Assembly: GCF_008580665.1 (NCBI RefSeq)
Contig: NZ_BKDJ01000002.1
Span: forward strand, 62,001-126,000
DNA: 64,000 nt
Direction of reading: 5' to 3'
Origin: Zafaria cholistanensis
GTDB taxonomy: Bacteria > Actinomycetota > Actinomycetes > Actinomycetales > Micrococcaceae
Shown here piece after piece: positions 45,293 to 55,304 of the stretch (its first letter is position 1; every line of letters starts with the position of its first letter). The position numbers were made by a program, and so were the translations under genes. The notes beneath the pieces were generated by a model, which ran no database searches, was not told where the DNA came from, and saw nothing but the letters and a program-made list of their open reading frames with translations.

Positions 45293-45667
45293 TTAGTGGA
45301 AGGAGTCGCCGCAGGCGCACGAGCCGCCTGCGTTCGGGTTGTCGATGGTGAATCCCTGCTTCGAGATGGTGTCCTCGAAATCGATGGATGCGCCGTTGAG
45401 GTACGGCACGCTCATCTTGTCGACAACGACCTCGACGCCGTCGAAGTCGCGCACTGCGTCACCGTCGAGGAGCCGCTCGTCGAAGTAAAGCTGGTAGATC
45501 AGGCCCGAGCAGCCGCCCGGCTGGACGGCCACGCGCAGGCGCAGGTCGGTGCGGCCTTCCTGCTCAAGGAGGCTGCGGACCTTGCCGGCGGCGACCTCGG
45601 ACAGCTGGACCTCGTGGGTCGGCAGTTCGGTCGAGTCGGCGGTGGTGTCGTTGGTGGCGGCTGTCAT
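45293..45667 (-). CDS. erpA: Iron-sulfur cluster insertion protein ErpA (HesB/IscA family)
   Basis: A-type carrier that hands Fe-S clusters to apoproteins. The 124-residue product carries the three conserved cysteines: C53 in GGCSG and C117/C119 in SCACGDSF at the C-terminus. GGAGGAC precedes the ATG. Its position next to respiratory genes fits their need for Fe-S and heme proteins. The N-terminal Thr-rich ~18 residues are an extension. Confidence 0.93.
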   Translation of the reverse strand: MTAATNDTTADSTELPTHEVQLSEVAAGKVRSLLEQEGRTDLRLRVAVQPGGCSGLIYQLYFDERLLDGDAVRDFDGVEVVVDKMSVPYLNGASIDFEDTISKQGFTIDNPNAGGSCACGDSFH

Positions 45668-45751
45668 GGTTGTCCTCCGTTGCTGCTCATGGCGGGCCTC
45701 CGGGACCAGGCCGGTCCCGCCCTTGTATCAATGGTACGTCGGCTGGGATGC

Positions 45752-47161
45752 TTACGCCTCTTGCCCGTCCAGCTGCGCCAGAAGCAGGGCCTCGGCGAGG
45801 ATGGCGTTGCGGAAGTCCCCCAGGTGCAGCGATTCGTTCGGCCCGTGCGCGCGCGAGTCCGGGTCCTCCACCCCGGTGACGAGGATGCGGGCCTGCGGGA
45901 AGATTTCGGCCAGGTCGGCGATGAACGGGATGGAACCGCCCACCCCGATCTCCACGGCGGGCACCCCCCAGGCCTGTTCCAGCGCCCACAGGCAGGCCCG
46001 GGCGGCCGGGGCCAAGGTGTCCGTGGTGAAGGCGTGTCCCGCCTCCACGGGCTCGAAGCGGACCTGCGCGCCAAACAGGTCCTGCGCCAGCACGTGCCGT
46101 TCCAGCGCCGCCAGCGCGGCCTGGGGGTCCTGGCCGGGGGCCAGGCGGAGGCTGACCTTGAACCGGGCTGCCGGGACCAGCGCGTTCGAGGACAGGGCCA
46201 CGGACGGGGCATCGAAGCCGATCACGGACAGCGCGGGCTTGTTCCAGAGCCGGTCGGCGAGGCTGCCGCTGCCGGCCAGCCGGTAGCCCTCCACGACGGC
46301 GGCGTCGGCGCGGAACGCGTCCTCCGGGTAGTCCACCGCCGCCCCTTCCCGGGCGTGGAGCCCTTCGACGGCCACGTTCCCTTCGGCGTCATGGAAGCTG
46401 GCGATCAGCCGGGCGGCCAGGGTCGGGGCATCCAGCACCGGGCCGCCATACATGCCCGAGTGCACCGCGTGTTCCAGCACGCGCACCTCCACCACGGCCG
46501 CGGCCAGTCCGCGCAGGCTGGTGGTCAGCGCCGGGACGCCAACCTTCCAGTTCATGGAGTCGGCCACCACGATCACGTCGGCGGCCAGCAGGTCCCGGTG
46601 TTCCTCGAGGAAGCGGCGGAAGGTGGGCGAGCCGGCCTCCTCTTCCCCCTCGATGAACAGGACCACGCCGAGCCCGAAGTCCGCGGTGGTCTCCAGCACG
46701 GCGCGCAGCGCCGCGACGTGGACCATGATCCCGGCCTTGTCATCCGCCGCCCCGCGTCCGTACAGGCGGCCGTCGATTTCCGTGGCGGTGAACGGTGGCG
46801 TGTTCCACAGGGCCTCGTCGCCCGGGGGCTGCACGTCGTGGTGGGCGTAGAGGAGGATGGTGGGCTTGCCCGCGGCGGCGGGCCGGCGGACGACGACGGC
46901 GGGTCCGCCGGGCAGGCCTCCCGGGGCCTGCGTGCGCAGGATGCGCACCTCCCCGAGCCCGAGGCCGCCCACGAGGCCGGCTACGGCCTCGGCGCTGTGC
47001 TGGAGTTGCTCCGGGTCGAAGGAGTCCCAGGCGATGCCCGGGACCGCCACCAGATCCTTCAGCTCCGCGAGGGTTCGCGGCAGGGCGGCGTCCACCGCCG
47101 CCGCCAGAGCGGTGCCCGGCGCCGCGGCGTGACCGTGATATGCCGTGTCAGGGGTAGTCAT
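45752..47161 (-). CDS. M20-family metallopeptidase (dipeptidase)
   Basis: 469 residues. Zinc ligands lie in LLYAHHDVQPPG, GRGAADDKAG and EGEEEAGSP, with the Asp bridging and Glu general-base residues in their usual places; the lid domain is inserted around residues 200-340. This is the CNDP/ArgE-like dipeptidase group within M20. The ATG has no Shine-Dalgarno sequence, but on its strand TAGGCT ends 7 bases before it, indicating a leaderless message. It diverges from the DUF3043 gene with only 39 bases between. Confidence 0.9.
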   Translation of the reverse strand: MTTPDTAYHGHAAAPGTALAAAVDAALPRTLAELKDLVAVPGIAWDSFDPEQLQHSAEAVAGLVGGLGLGEVRILRTQAPGGLPGGPAVVVRRPAAAGKPTILLYAHHDVQPPGDEALWNTPPFTATEIDGRLYGRGAADDKAGIMVHVAALRAVLETTADFGLGVVLFIEGEEEAGSPTFRRFLEEHRDLLAADVIVVADSMNWKVGVPALTTSLRGLAAAVVEVRVLEHAVHSGMYGGPVLDAPTLAARLIASFHDAEGNVAVEGLHAREGAAVDYPEDAFRADAAVVEGYRLAGSGSLADRLWNKPALSVIGFDAPSVALSSNALVPAARFKVSLRLAPGQDPQAALAALERHVLAQDLFGAQVRFEPVEAGHAFTTDTLAPAARACLWALEQAWGVPAVEIGVGGSIPFIADLAEIFPQARILVTGVEDPDSRAHGPNESLHLGDFRNAILAEALLLAQLDGQEA

Positions 47162-47168
47162 GTGGCAC

Positions 47169-47194
47169 AGCCTACCGCCGGTCCGGGCTAGACT
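47169..47194. promoter_or_regulatory. Back-to-back -10 elements of a divergent leaderless pair
   Basis: Minus strand TAGGCT (47174-47169) for the M20 gene and plus strand TAGACT (47189-47194) for the DUF3043 gene; spacers to the start codons are 7 and 6 bases. The -35 regions must overlap within the 39-base gap or lie in the opposite gene. Confidence 0.5.
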
Positions 47195-47200
47195 TGGCGG

Positions 47201-47788
47201 GTGTTTGGACGCAAGAAGGACGAAGCCGCCGCCCAGCCGGCCGCCGCAGAGGAACTGACCGAGACCCCCACCCAGGGCAAGGGCGCCCCGACCCCGAAGC
47301 GCAGTGCCCAAGTGGCCAGCCGTAAGCGGCCGCTGGTGCACACTGACCGCAAGGCTGCGCGCAATGCCGCGCGCGCCGAGCGCCTGGCCGCCCAGGAGCG
47401 CCTGCGGATCGCCAACGAGACCGGCGACGACCGTTACATGATGGCCCGCGACAAGGGACCGCAGAAGCGTTTCGCACGCAACTTCGTCGATGCCCGCTTC
47501 ATGGCGGGCGAGTTCCTGATGTTCGCCATCTTCGCCTTCCTGATCTTCTCGCTGGTGATGCCCTCCAGCGCCGAAATACAGGTCGGCATCACCTTCGCCC
47601 TGTGGGGGGTGCTGGGCATCACCGTCCTGGACGCCTTCATCATGACCCGCCAGCTCAAGAAGCGCCTGGCGGCGAAGTTCGGCCAGGTGGAACGGGGCGT
47701 GCTCTGGTACGCCGCCATGCGCGGGCTCCAGTTCCGCAAGCTGCGCGTGCCCAAGCCGCTGGTCAAGCGCGGCCAGGACGTCGGCTGA
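47201..47788 (+). CDS. DUF3043 membrane protein
   Basis: 195 residues: N-terminal basic/Ala-rich region (FGRKKDEAA; RKRPLVHTDRKAARNAARAE), the conserved GPQKRFARNFVDARF motif, and two transmembrane helices (about 105-127 and 132-150). The DUF3043 family is actinobacterial and uncharacterised. It starts with GTG and has no ribosome binding site. Confidence 0.9.
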   Translation: MFGRKKDEAAAQPAAAEELTETPTQGKGAPTPKRSAQVASRKRPLVHTDRKAARNAARAERLAAQERLRIANETGDDRYMMARDKGPQKRFARNFVDARFMAGEFLMFAIFAFLIFSLVMPSSAEIQVGITFALWGVLGITVLDAFIMTRQLKKRLAAKFGQVERGVLWYAAMRGLQFRKLRVPKPLVKRGQDVG

Positions 47789-48253
47789 CCGCACGGCCCT
47801 ACACAGCCGGCAGAGACAGAAGCGGCCCTGCAGAGACAGAAGCGGCAGGGTGCAGTATCAGGGGCAGGGGCGCTACCGGCGCCCCTGCCCCTGCCGTTGG
47901 GGCCCGCCGCGCGCCAGTGGCGCCCGGACCCCCTCCCGGCCACACGTCATTGGAGCCGTTCCCTTGGCGCCCCCGTTTTTCGCCCGTACGCCCCCAAGAC
48001 ATCCGGGTGGACCCGGCGCGGGTCCCCTGCGCAGGCGCCGGTTTGACCCTACGGGCGGTCCGGGCGGGGCGCACGGGTGGAGGGGTACCCGATTCCGGCA
48101 TGCGGCTACGTGGAACCGCCCGCCCCGGCTTCCCGGGCCCGCCCGGTGTTGCGCGGGAGCGCCGGCGGCCGGGCACGGGGAAAGGCTGTAAATACTACGC
48201 AGGGGAGGCTTCCGTGCTGGAAGCCTCCCCTGCGTTGTGCTGGAAGGAAAAGG
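47789..48253. other. Convergent intergenic region with two terminators
   Basis: No gene is seen. It holds a 20-bp tandem repeat (47811-47850, CAGAGACAGAAGCGGC core), a perfect 15-bp hairpin at 47859-47893 (terminator for the DUF3043 gene), a GC-rich stretch without pattern, and a perfect 16-bp hairpin with a 5-base loop at 48198-48234 (terminator for pyrD on the minus strand). Confidence 0.75.
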
Positions 48254-49327
48254 TCAGCCGCGGGCCAGCGCCTTCCGCAAGCCGCGGTTGATGCGTGCGG
48301 CCCAGAAGGGACCCTCGTAGAGGAACGCGGTGTAGCCCTGGACCAGGTCTGCCCCCGCGTCCAGGCGCTCGAGCACGTCCTGGGCGGTTTCGACGCCGCC
48401 GACGGACACCACCGCGGTCTCCGGGCCCAGGCGCCCGCGCAGGCGCCGCAGCACCTCCAGCGAGCGGGCCTTGAGCGGGGCCCCGGAAAGCCCGCCCGCG
48501 CCGATCTCCTCGATGCGGGCCGCAGGCGTGGCCAGTCCCTGCCGGGCGATGGTGGTGTTGGTGGCGATCACCCCGTCCAGCCCCAGGTCCCTGGCGAGGT
48601 CGGCGACGTCGTCGATGTCCTCGTCAGCCAGGTCGGGGGCGATCTTCACCAGCAGCGGCACGTGGCGTCCGGCCACGCGGTCCGCTTCCGCCCCCACCGC
48701 GGAGAGCAGCGGGCGCAGCGACGCGATGTCCTGCAGCAGGCGCAGGCCCGGGGTGTTCGGGGAGCTGACATTCACTACCAGGTAGTCCGCGTGCGGGGCC
48801 AGCAGCCGGGTGCCGGCCAGGTAGTCCTCCACGGCGTCCTCGAGTTCGACCACCTTGGTCTTGCCGATGTTCACGCCCAGCACCGGACGGGCCGCGGGGA
48901 AGCGGCGGGCCAGCACCGGTCGGGCGGCCCGCACGCGCGGGGCCACCGAGGCGGCGCCGTCGTTGTTGAAGCCCATGCGGTTGATCACCGCGCGGTCCTC
49001 CACCAGGCGGAACAGGCGCGGCTTGGGATTGCCCGGCTGGGCTTGGCCGGTAATGGTCCCGACCTCCACGTGCCCGAAGCCGAGGTCGGCCAGCGCCGCG
49101 ACGCCGTGGCCCTCCTTGTCGAAGCCGGCGGCCAGCCCGAACGGGGACGGGAAGTCGATGCCCATGACGGTCCGGCGCAGCGAGGGGTGCGGCCGGGTGA
49201 TCCTGCGCAGCAGCGCCGACGCCTTGGTCTCCTCCGTAAGCCGGATCAGCCGGAAGCCGATGTGATGGGCCTTTTCCGGGTCCATGCCGGAGAAGACGAG
49301 GCGGAAGAAGGTCGGGTAAATGCGCAT
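48254..49327 (-). CDS. pyrD: Dihydroorotate dehydrogenase (quinone), class 2
   Basis: Oxidises dihydroorotate to orotate in pyrimidine synthesis and reduces membrane quinone. The 357-residue product has an N-terminal amphipathic helix domain for quinone access ([17 protein letters not shown]), [13 protein letters not shown], the catalytic Ser in [11 protein letters not shown], and the FMN-phosphate segment [12 protein letters not shown]. The ATG was chosen at the conserved family N-terminus ([12 protein letters not shown]). Confidence 0.95.
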   Translation of the reverse strand: MRIYPTFFRLVFSGMDPEKAHHIGFRLIRLTEETKASALLRRITRPHPSLRRTVMGIDFPSPFGLAAGFDKEGHGVAALADLGFGHVEVGTITGQAQPGNPKPRLFRLVEDRAVINRMGFNNDGAASVAPRVRAARPVLARRFPAARPVLGVNIGKTKVVELEDAVEDYLAGTRLLAPHADYLVVNVSSPNTPGLRLLQDIASLRPLLSAVGAEADRVAGRHVPLLVKIAPDLADEDIDDVADLARDLGLDGVIATNTTIARQGLATPAARIEEIGAGGLSGAPLKARSLEVLRRLRGRLGPETAVVSVGGVETAQDVLERLDAGADLVQGYTAFLYEGPFWAARINRGLRKALARG

Positions 49328-49387
49328 GGGTTCCAGTTTTCCGTGTGGGTGCACGGGCGGCAACTTGGGGGTGGTTATGCTCATCAC

Positions 49388-50515
49388 ATGGTGATGGACA
49401 CGGAAGCGTGGGCAGCCGACACGCCGCCGGGGTACGCGACGGACACCCTGCCCGGCCAGTGGGTCCCCGACCTGCTGGGGCGGGGTTTCGAATACACCAC
49501 GCTGCATGCCGGGGAGGACGAGGACGGGCCGTTGTGCGCCACGCTGGTGCGCTACGTGCCGGAAGGTCCCGCCAGCCCCGCCGAGCACGGCCCGCGCCTG
49601 CGCGGAAGGGTGGCGGGGCTGGTGGGGCGTGCCGGGGCGCGCCACCCCGGGCCCGGTGCGCCGGTGCCGGCGGTGCTGGCCCTGCACGGCTGGACCGACT
49701 ACTTCTACAACGTGGAACTGGCCCGCTACTGGACCCGCCGGGGCTACCGCTTCTATGCCCTGGACCTGCGCCGCTACGGGCGCAGCCTCCGCGCGTGGTC
49801 CACGCCGGGTTTCACCACCGACCTGTCCGAGTACGACGCCGACCTCGAGGCCGCGTTCGCGGCGATAGCGGCGGATGTGGGCAGGCTGGGCGACGTGGTG
49901 TGCGTGGCCCACTCCACGGGCGGGCTGATCGCCAGCCTGTGGGCGGACCGGAACCCGGGACGGTTTTCCGCGCTGGTGCTCAACAGCCCGTGGCTGGAAA
50001 CGCAGGGCAGCTGGCTGGTGCGCAACGCCGCCGCCGGCCTGCTGGACCCGGTGGCGCGGCGGCGGCCCAAGACCCGTTTGAAGCTGCCGGAGGTGGAGTC
50101 ATACTGGCAGTCCATGAGCCGCGAGGGGCACGGGCACTGGGACCTGCATCCGCTGTGGCGCCCGCGACACGCCTTCCCGGTCACCGTGGGGTGGCTCACC
50201 GCGGTGATGGCCGGGCACGCGGCCGTGGCCCGGGGGCTGGACATCCACGAGCCGATCCTGGTCCTGACCGCCAGCCGGACCCGCTTTGGTACCGTCTACG
50301 ACCCGGAAATGCTGCGGGCGGACAGCGTCATCGAGGTGGACACGGTGCGCCAGCGCGCCGTGGGCCTGGGGCGGGAGGTGTCGGTGGTGCGGGTCCACGG
50401 AGCCATGCACGACGTCTTCGCCTCGTCGCTTCCGGCGCGCCGCGCCGCCTACGCCGCGCTGTCGCGTTGGGCGGGGGGCTACCTTCCCGCCCCGGAGGAG
50501 CCCGGCCGGGCCTGA
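49388..50515 (+). CDS. Alpha/beta hydrolase (monoacylglycerol-lipase-like)
   Basis: 375 residues. LALHGWTDYFYN forms the oxyanion region, AHSTGG carries the nucleophilic Ser, and VHGAMHDVF near the end supplies the catalytic His; the Asp is probably in ILVLTASRTR...D. The N-terminal ~95 residues are an extension. TATGCT ends 6 bases before ATG 49388, supporting this start (rather than the ATG 6 bases later) and a leaderless transcript. Confidence 0.85.
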   Translation: MVMDTEAWAADTPPGYATDTLPGQWVPDLLGRGFEYTTLHAGEDEDGPLCATLVRYVPEGPASPAEHGPRLRGRVAGLVGRAGARHPGPGAPVPAVLALHGWTDYFYNVELARYWTRRGYRFYALDLRRYGRSLRAWSTPGFTTDLSEYDADLEAAFAAIAADVGRLGDVVCVAHSTGGLIASLWADRNPGRFSALVLNSPWLETQGSWLVRNAAAGLLDPVARRRPKTRLKLPEVESYWQSMSREGHGHWDLHPLWRPRHAFPVTVGWLTAVMAGHAAVARGLDIHEPILVLTASRTRFGTVYDPEMLRADSVIEVDTVRQRAVGLGREVSVVRVHGAMHDVFASSLPARRAAYAALSRWAGGYLPAPEEPGRA

Positions 50516-50540
50516 CCGGACCTCACCTGACCGGACCTGC
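50511..50540. repeat. Tandem repeat, 15 bp x 2, spanning a stop codon
   Basis: CCTGACCGGACCTCA is followed by CCTGACCGGACCTGC. The TGA in the first copy is the stop of the hydrolase gene. Confidence 0.8.
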
Positions 50541-50569
50541 CCGGAGGGGGTGGAGCGGGCCGGGTGCGG

Positions 50570-51382
50570 CTAGGGCGCGGCCTTGTCCACGGCGCCGCCG
50601 TAGCGGCGGTCCCGGCGCGCGTAGATCTCCACGGCCTCCCACAGGGTGCGGCGGTCGACGTCGGGCCAGAGCACGTCCATGAAGACCATCTCGGCGTAGG
50701 CGGACTGCCACAGCATGAAGTTGGAGGTGCGCTGTTCGCCGGAGGTGCGCAGGAACAGGTCCACGTCCGGAAGGTCCGGCTCGTCCAGGTACCGCGCCAC
50801 GGTCTTTTCGGAGACCGCGGAGGCCTTGAGCCTGCCGGCGGCGACATCGCGGGCGATCGCCGCGGCGGCGTCGGCGATCTCCGCCCGTCCGCCGTAGTTC
50901 ACGCACATGGTGAGCCGGCACAGGCTGTTGTGTTTGGTCTCCTCCTCCGCGTCGCGCAGTTCGTTGACCACGGATTTCCACAGCCGCGGCTCGCGTCCGG
51001 ACCAGCGGATGCGCACCCCCCACTCCCCCAGCTGGCGGCGCTGGCGGCGCAGCACGTTGCGGGAAAAGCCCATGAGGAAGCGCACCTCCTCGGGGCTTCG
51101 CTTCCAGTTTTCGGTGGAGAATGCGTATACGGTCACGAACTCGATCCCCAGCTCGATCGCGCCCGCCACGACGTCCACCAGCGCGGCCTCTCCGGCCCGG
51201 TGCCCCTCGGTGCGCGGCAGGCCGCGTTCGTTCGCCCAACGCCCGTTGCCGTCCATGACGATCGCGACGTGCCGCGGCACCAGCGCCTTGGGGATCGGCG
51301 GGGGCACCGCCCCGCTGGGGTGGGGTTCGGGGGCTTGGGGAGCACGGCCGGACGGTCCGCGCTTACTGCTCAGGGAATTCAC
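50570..51382 (-). CDS. uppS: Isoprenyl transferase (undecaprenyl diphosphate synthase type)
   Basis: cis-prenyltransferase that makes the lipid carrier for peptidoglycan precursors. The 270-residue product has MDGNGRWA with catalytic D44, [12 protein letters not shown], the [13 protein letters not shown] loop, [21 protein letters not shown] and DVLWPDVD. The GTG start overlaps the recO stop, and GGAGAG precedes it. Confidence 0.93.
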   Translation of the reverse strand: MNSLSSKRGPSGRAPQAPEPHPSGAVPPPIPKALVPRHVAIVMDGNGRWANERGLPRTEGHRAGEAALVDVVAGAIELGIEFVTVYAFSTENWKRSPEEVRFLMGFSRNVLRRQRRQLGEWGVRIRWSGREPRLWKSVVNELRDAEEETKHNSLCRLTMCVNYGGRAEIADAAAAIARDVAAGRLKASAVSEKTVARYLDEPDLPDVDLFLRTSGEQRTSNFMLWQSAYAEMVFMDVLWPDVDRRTLWEAVEIYARRDRRYGGAVDKAAP

Positions 51383-52140
51383 GCTCTCTCCACATGTTTG
51401 AGTGACTTGACCACCCGTTCCAGATGCCACTGCAGGTATCCTGCCACGATGCCGGCCGCTTCCCGGCGGGCCCCGGGGGGGCTGCCGTTGGCGCGGGACC
51501 AGTCCCCGCTCAGCAGGGCCGCGAGCAGCCCGACGGTTTCCGGGGCCGGGGACTGCGAGCCGGCCGGGCGGCAGTCGTGGCAGACCACCCCGCCCAGCGG
51601 GATATTGACCGCGGTGTGCGGGCCCGGCGCCCCGCAGCGCACGCAGTCCGTGAAACTGGGCGCCCATCCGGCGGTCGCCAGGGCCCGCAGCAGGTACGAG
51701 TCCAGCAGCAGGCCGGGGTCGGTGTCCCCGCGGGCCAGCGCGGCCACCGCCCCGTGCAGGAGCCGGAACTGCGCCGCCCCGGACTCGCCGTCGGTCTCCG
51801 TGAGCCGCTCGGCGGTTTCCGCCATCGCATGCGCGGAGGTGTAGCGGGCGTAGTCGGCGGCCAGGGCCTGCCCGTAGGGCGCCCGCAGCTGCGCCTGGGT
51901 GACGACCTCCAGGGTCCGCCCGCGCACCAGCTGCACGTCCACGAACATGAAGGGCTCCAGCGTCGCGCCCAGCTTGGAACTGGTCCGCCGCACACCTTTG
52001 GCCACGGCGCGCACCTGACCGTGCTCCGGGGTCAGCAGGACCACGATCCGGTCCGCCTCCCCCAGTTTGTGCGTGCGCAGCACCAGGGCCGGGGTCCGGT
52101 AGGACTTGGCTGCGAAAAGGGAGGGGGACACGGGTTCCAT
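51379..52140 (-). CDS. recO: DNA repair protein RecO
   Basis: Loads RecA onto SSB-covered single strands together with RecR. The 253-residue product has an N-terminal OB fold ([40 protein letters not shown]), a helical middle and a four-cysteine zinc site (CVRC and CHDC). The start is uncertain: ATG 52140 is used; GTG 52131 and GTG 52170 are alternatives. It is coupled to uppS by overlap. Confidence 0.92.
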   Translation of the reverse strand: MEPVSPSLFAAKSYRTPALVLRTHKLGEADRIVVLLTPEHGQVRAVAKGVRRTSSKLGATLEPFMFVDVQLVRGRTLEVVTQAQLRAPYGQALAADYARYTSAHAMAETAERLTETDGESGAAQFRLLHGAVAALARGDTDPGLLLDSYLLRALATAGWAPSFTDCVRCGAPGPHTAVNIPLGGVVCHDCRPAGSQSPAPETVGLLAALLSGDWSRANGSPPGARREAAGIVAGYLQWHLERVVKSLKHVERA

Positions 52141-52210
52141 TGTCCCAGAGAACCGCCGTGCCCGCGGCACGCCCTCCGGGGCCGGTACGACGCCGGAGCG
52201 GGCGGTGGGG

Positions 52211-52288
52211 GCGGAACGGGTTGTGGGGACGGACCGGGTTGTGGGGGCGGACAGCGGACAGGGCCGGGGCGCCGCCCCGGCCCTGTCC
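52211..52288. terminator. leuA terminator preceded by a short tandem repeat
   Basis: Perfect 15-bp hairpin (52256-52270 with 52274-52288), loop GCC, 14 bases beyond the leuA stop. An 18-bp unit (CGGACCGGGTTGTGGGG core) is repeated at 52211-52246 next to it. Confidence 0.75.
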
Positions 52289-52302
52289 GTTGCGGACTGC
52301 TC

Positions 52303-54045
<1,743 letters not shown>

Positions 54046-54130
54046 TCAGGTGGCCTTTTCAGTGGGGATGAAATGGGTGGCCGGCAACATCGGAACTCCG
54101 CCGCGAGGGGTCGGCCCAGGACCGCTGGTC

Positions 54131-54166
54131 CTATCTGGCCTCGCAGCGGCGGCTAAGTAGCAGCAT
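54131..54166 (-). CDS. leuA leader peptide (attenuator)
   Basis: 11-codon peptide MLLLSRRCEAR with three consecutive leucine codons (CTG, CTA, CTT), the last two being less used in high-GC genomes. It ends 88 bases before leuA. Ribosome stalling at the Leu codons when charged tRNA-Leu is low would change folding of the downstream RNA. A possible -10 TACTGT is at 54190-54185 on this strand. Leaders of this type precede leuA in other actinobacteria. Confidence 0.75.
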   Translation of the reverse strand: MLLLSRRCEAR

Positions 54167-54278
54167 TCCCGAACTCACGCCCTTACAGTAGCACCCGCCC
54201 ACTTCGTGCCGGGCATTGTTGCGCCGGCGGCAGGCGGCAGGCAGCAGGCGGGCGGGTGCGCCCGCCCGCCCGCGCCGG

Positions 54279-55301
54279 TCAGAAGCCCAGGCGTCCCAGC
54301 TGCTTGGGGTCGCGCTGCCAGTCCTTGGCGATCTTCACGTGCAGGTCCAGGTAGACGCGGGTGCCCAAGAGTGCCTCGATGCCCTTGCGGGCGCGGGTGC
54401 CGACCTCGCGCAGGCGGGCGCCGCCACGGCCGATGATGATGGCCTTCTGCGAGGAGCGCTCGACGTAGAGGTTCACGCGCACGTCCAGCAGCGGATTGTC
54501 CTCGGGGCGCCCTTCGCGCGGAACGATCTCCTCCACCACCACAGCGAGCGAATGGGGAAGCTCGTCCCGCACGCCCTCGAGGGCGGCCTCGCGGATCAGC
54601 TCGGCGACCATGACGGCCTCCGGCTCGTCAGTCAGTTCCCCGTCCGGGTAGAGCGGCGGGGAGACCGGCATCTGCTGGACCAGGATGTCGGCGACGGCCT
54701 GGACCTGGAAGTCCTTGGTGGCGGAGACCGGCACGACGGCGGCCCAGCCCCCCGCCCCGAGCGTTTCGGTGCCCAGGGCCTCCACGGCGACCAGCTGCCT
54801 GGCGAGGTCGGAGCGGTCGACGAGGTCGGCCTTGGTGACGATCGCGACGATGGGCTTGCGCTGCAGCTGCGCCAGCTGGGTGGCGATGAAGCGGTCGCCG
54901 GGGCCGATCTTCTCGTTGGCGGGGATGCAGAAGCCGATCGCGTCGACCTCGGAAAGGGTTTCCGCGACGAGGTCGTTCAGGCGCTGCCCCAGCAGGGTGC
55001 GCGGCCGGTGCAGGCCGGGGGTGTCCACGAGCACCAGCTGGGCGTCGTCGCGGTGCACGATGCCGCGGATGGTGTGCCGGGTGGTTTGGGGCTTGGCCGA
55101 GGTGATGGCCACTTTCTGCCCCACCAGCGCATTGGTCAGCGTGGACTTTCCCGCGTTGGGGCGGCCCACGAAGGACGTGAAGCCGGCACGGTAGCCTTCC
55201 GGCCACTGCGTCGGGAGCAGGCCCGGCACCTGGATGGGGGTGCCCTCCTGCCTGCGGTCCCCCCGGCCTTGATCCTTGGGGCCCGTGTTCCTGGAAGCCA
55301 T
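54279..55301 (-). CDS. era: GTPase Era
   Basis: Ribosome-assembly GTPase that binds the 3' end of 16S rRNA. The 340-residue product has G1 GRPNAGKS at 46-53, G3 VDTPG, G4 TKAD and G5 SATK, then a KH domain (IIIGRGGARLREVG). The ~35-residue N-terminal extension is longer than in E. coli. It lies 3 bases after the CBS protein gene, in the run phoH-ybeY-CBS-era. Confidence 0.95.
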   Translation of the reverse strand: MASRNTGPKDQGRGDRRQEGTPIQVPGLLPTQWPEGYRAGFTSFVGRPNAGKSTLTNALVGQKVAITSAKPQTTRHTIRGIVHRDDAQLVLVDTPGLHRPRTLLGQRLNDLVAETLSEVDAIGFCIPANEKIGPGDRFIATQLAQLQRKPIVAIVTKADLVDRSDLARQLVAVEALGTETLGAGGWAAVVPVSATKDFQVQAVADILVQQMPVSPPLYPDGELTDEPEAVMVAELIREAALEGVRDELPHSLAVVVEEIVPREGRPEDNPLLDVRVNLYVERSSQKAIIIGRGGARLREVGTRARKGIEALLGTRVYLDLHVKIAKDWQRDPKQLGRLGF

Positions 55302-55304
55302 CGG

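Noticed and set aside
48077-49387. Extension of the alpha/beta hydrolase frame over pyrD
   Set aside because: Antisense to pyrD; the -10 TATGCT and the family alignment place the start at 49388.
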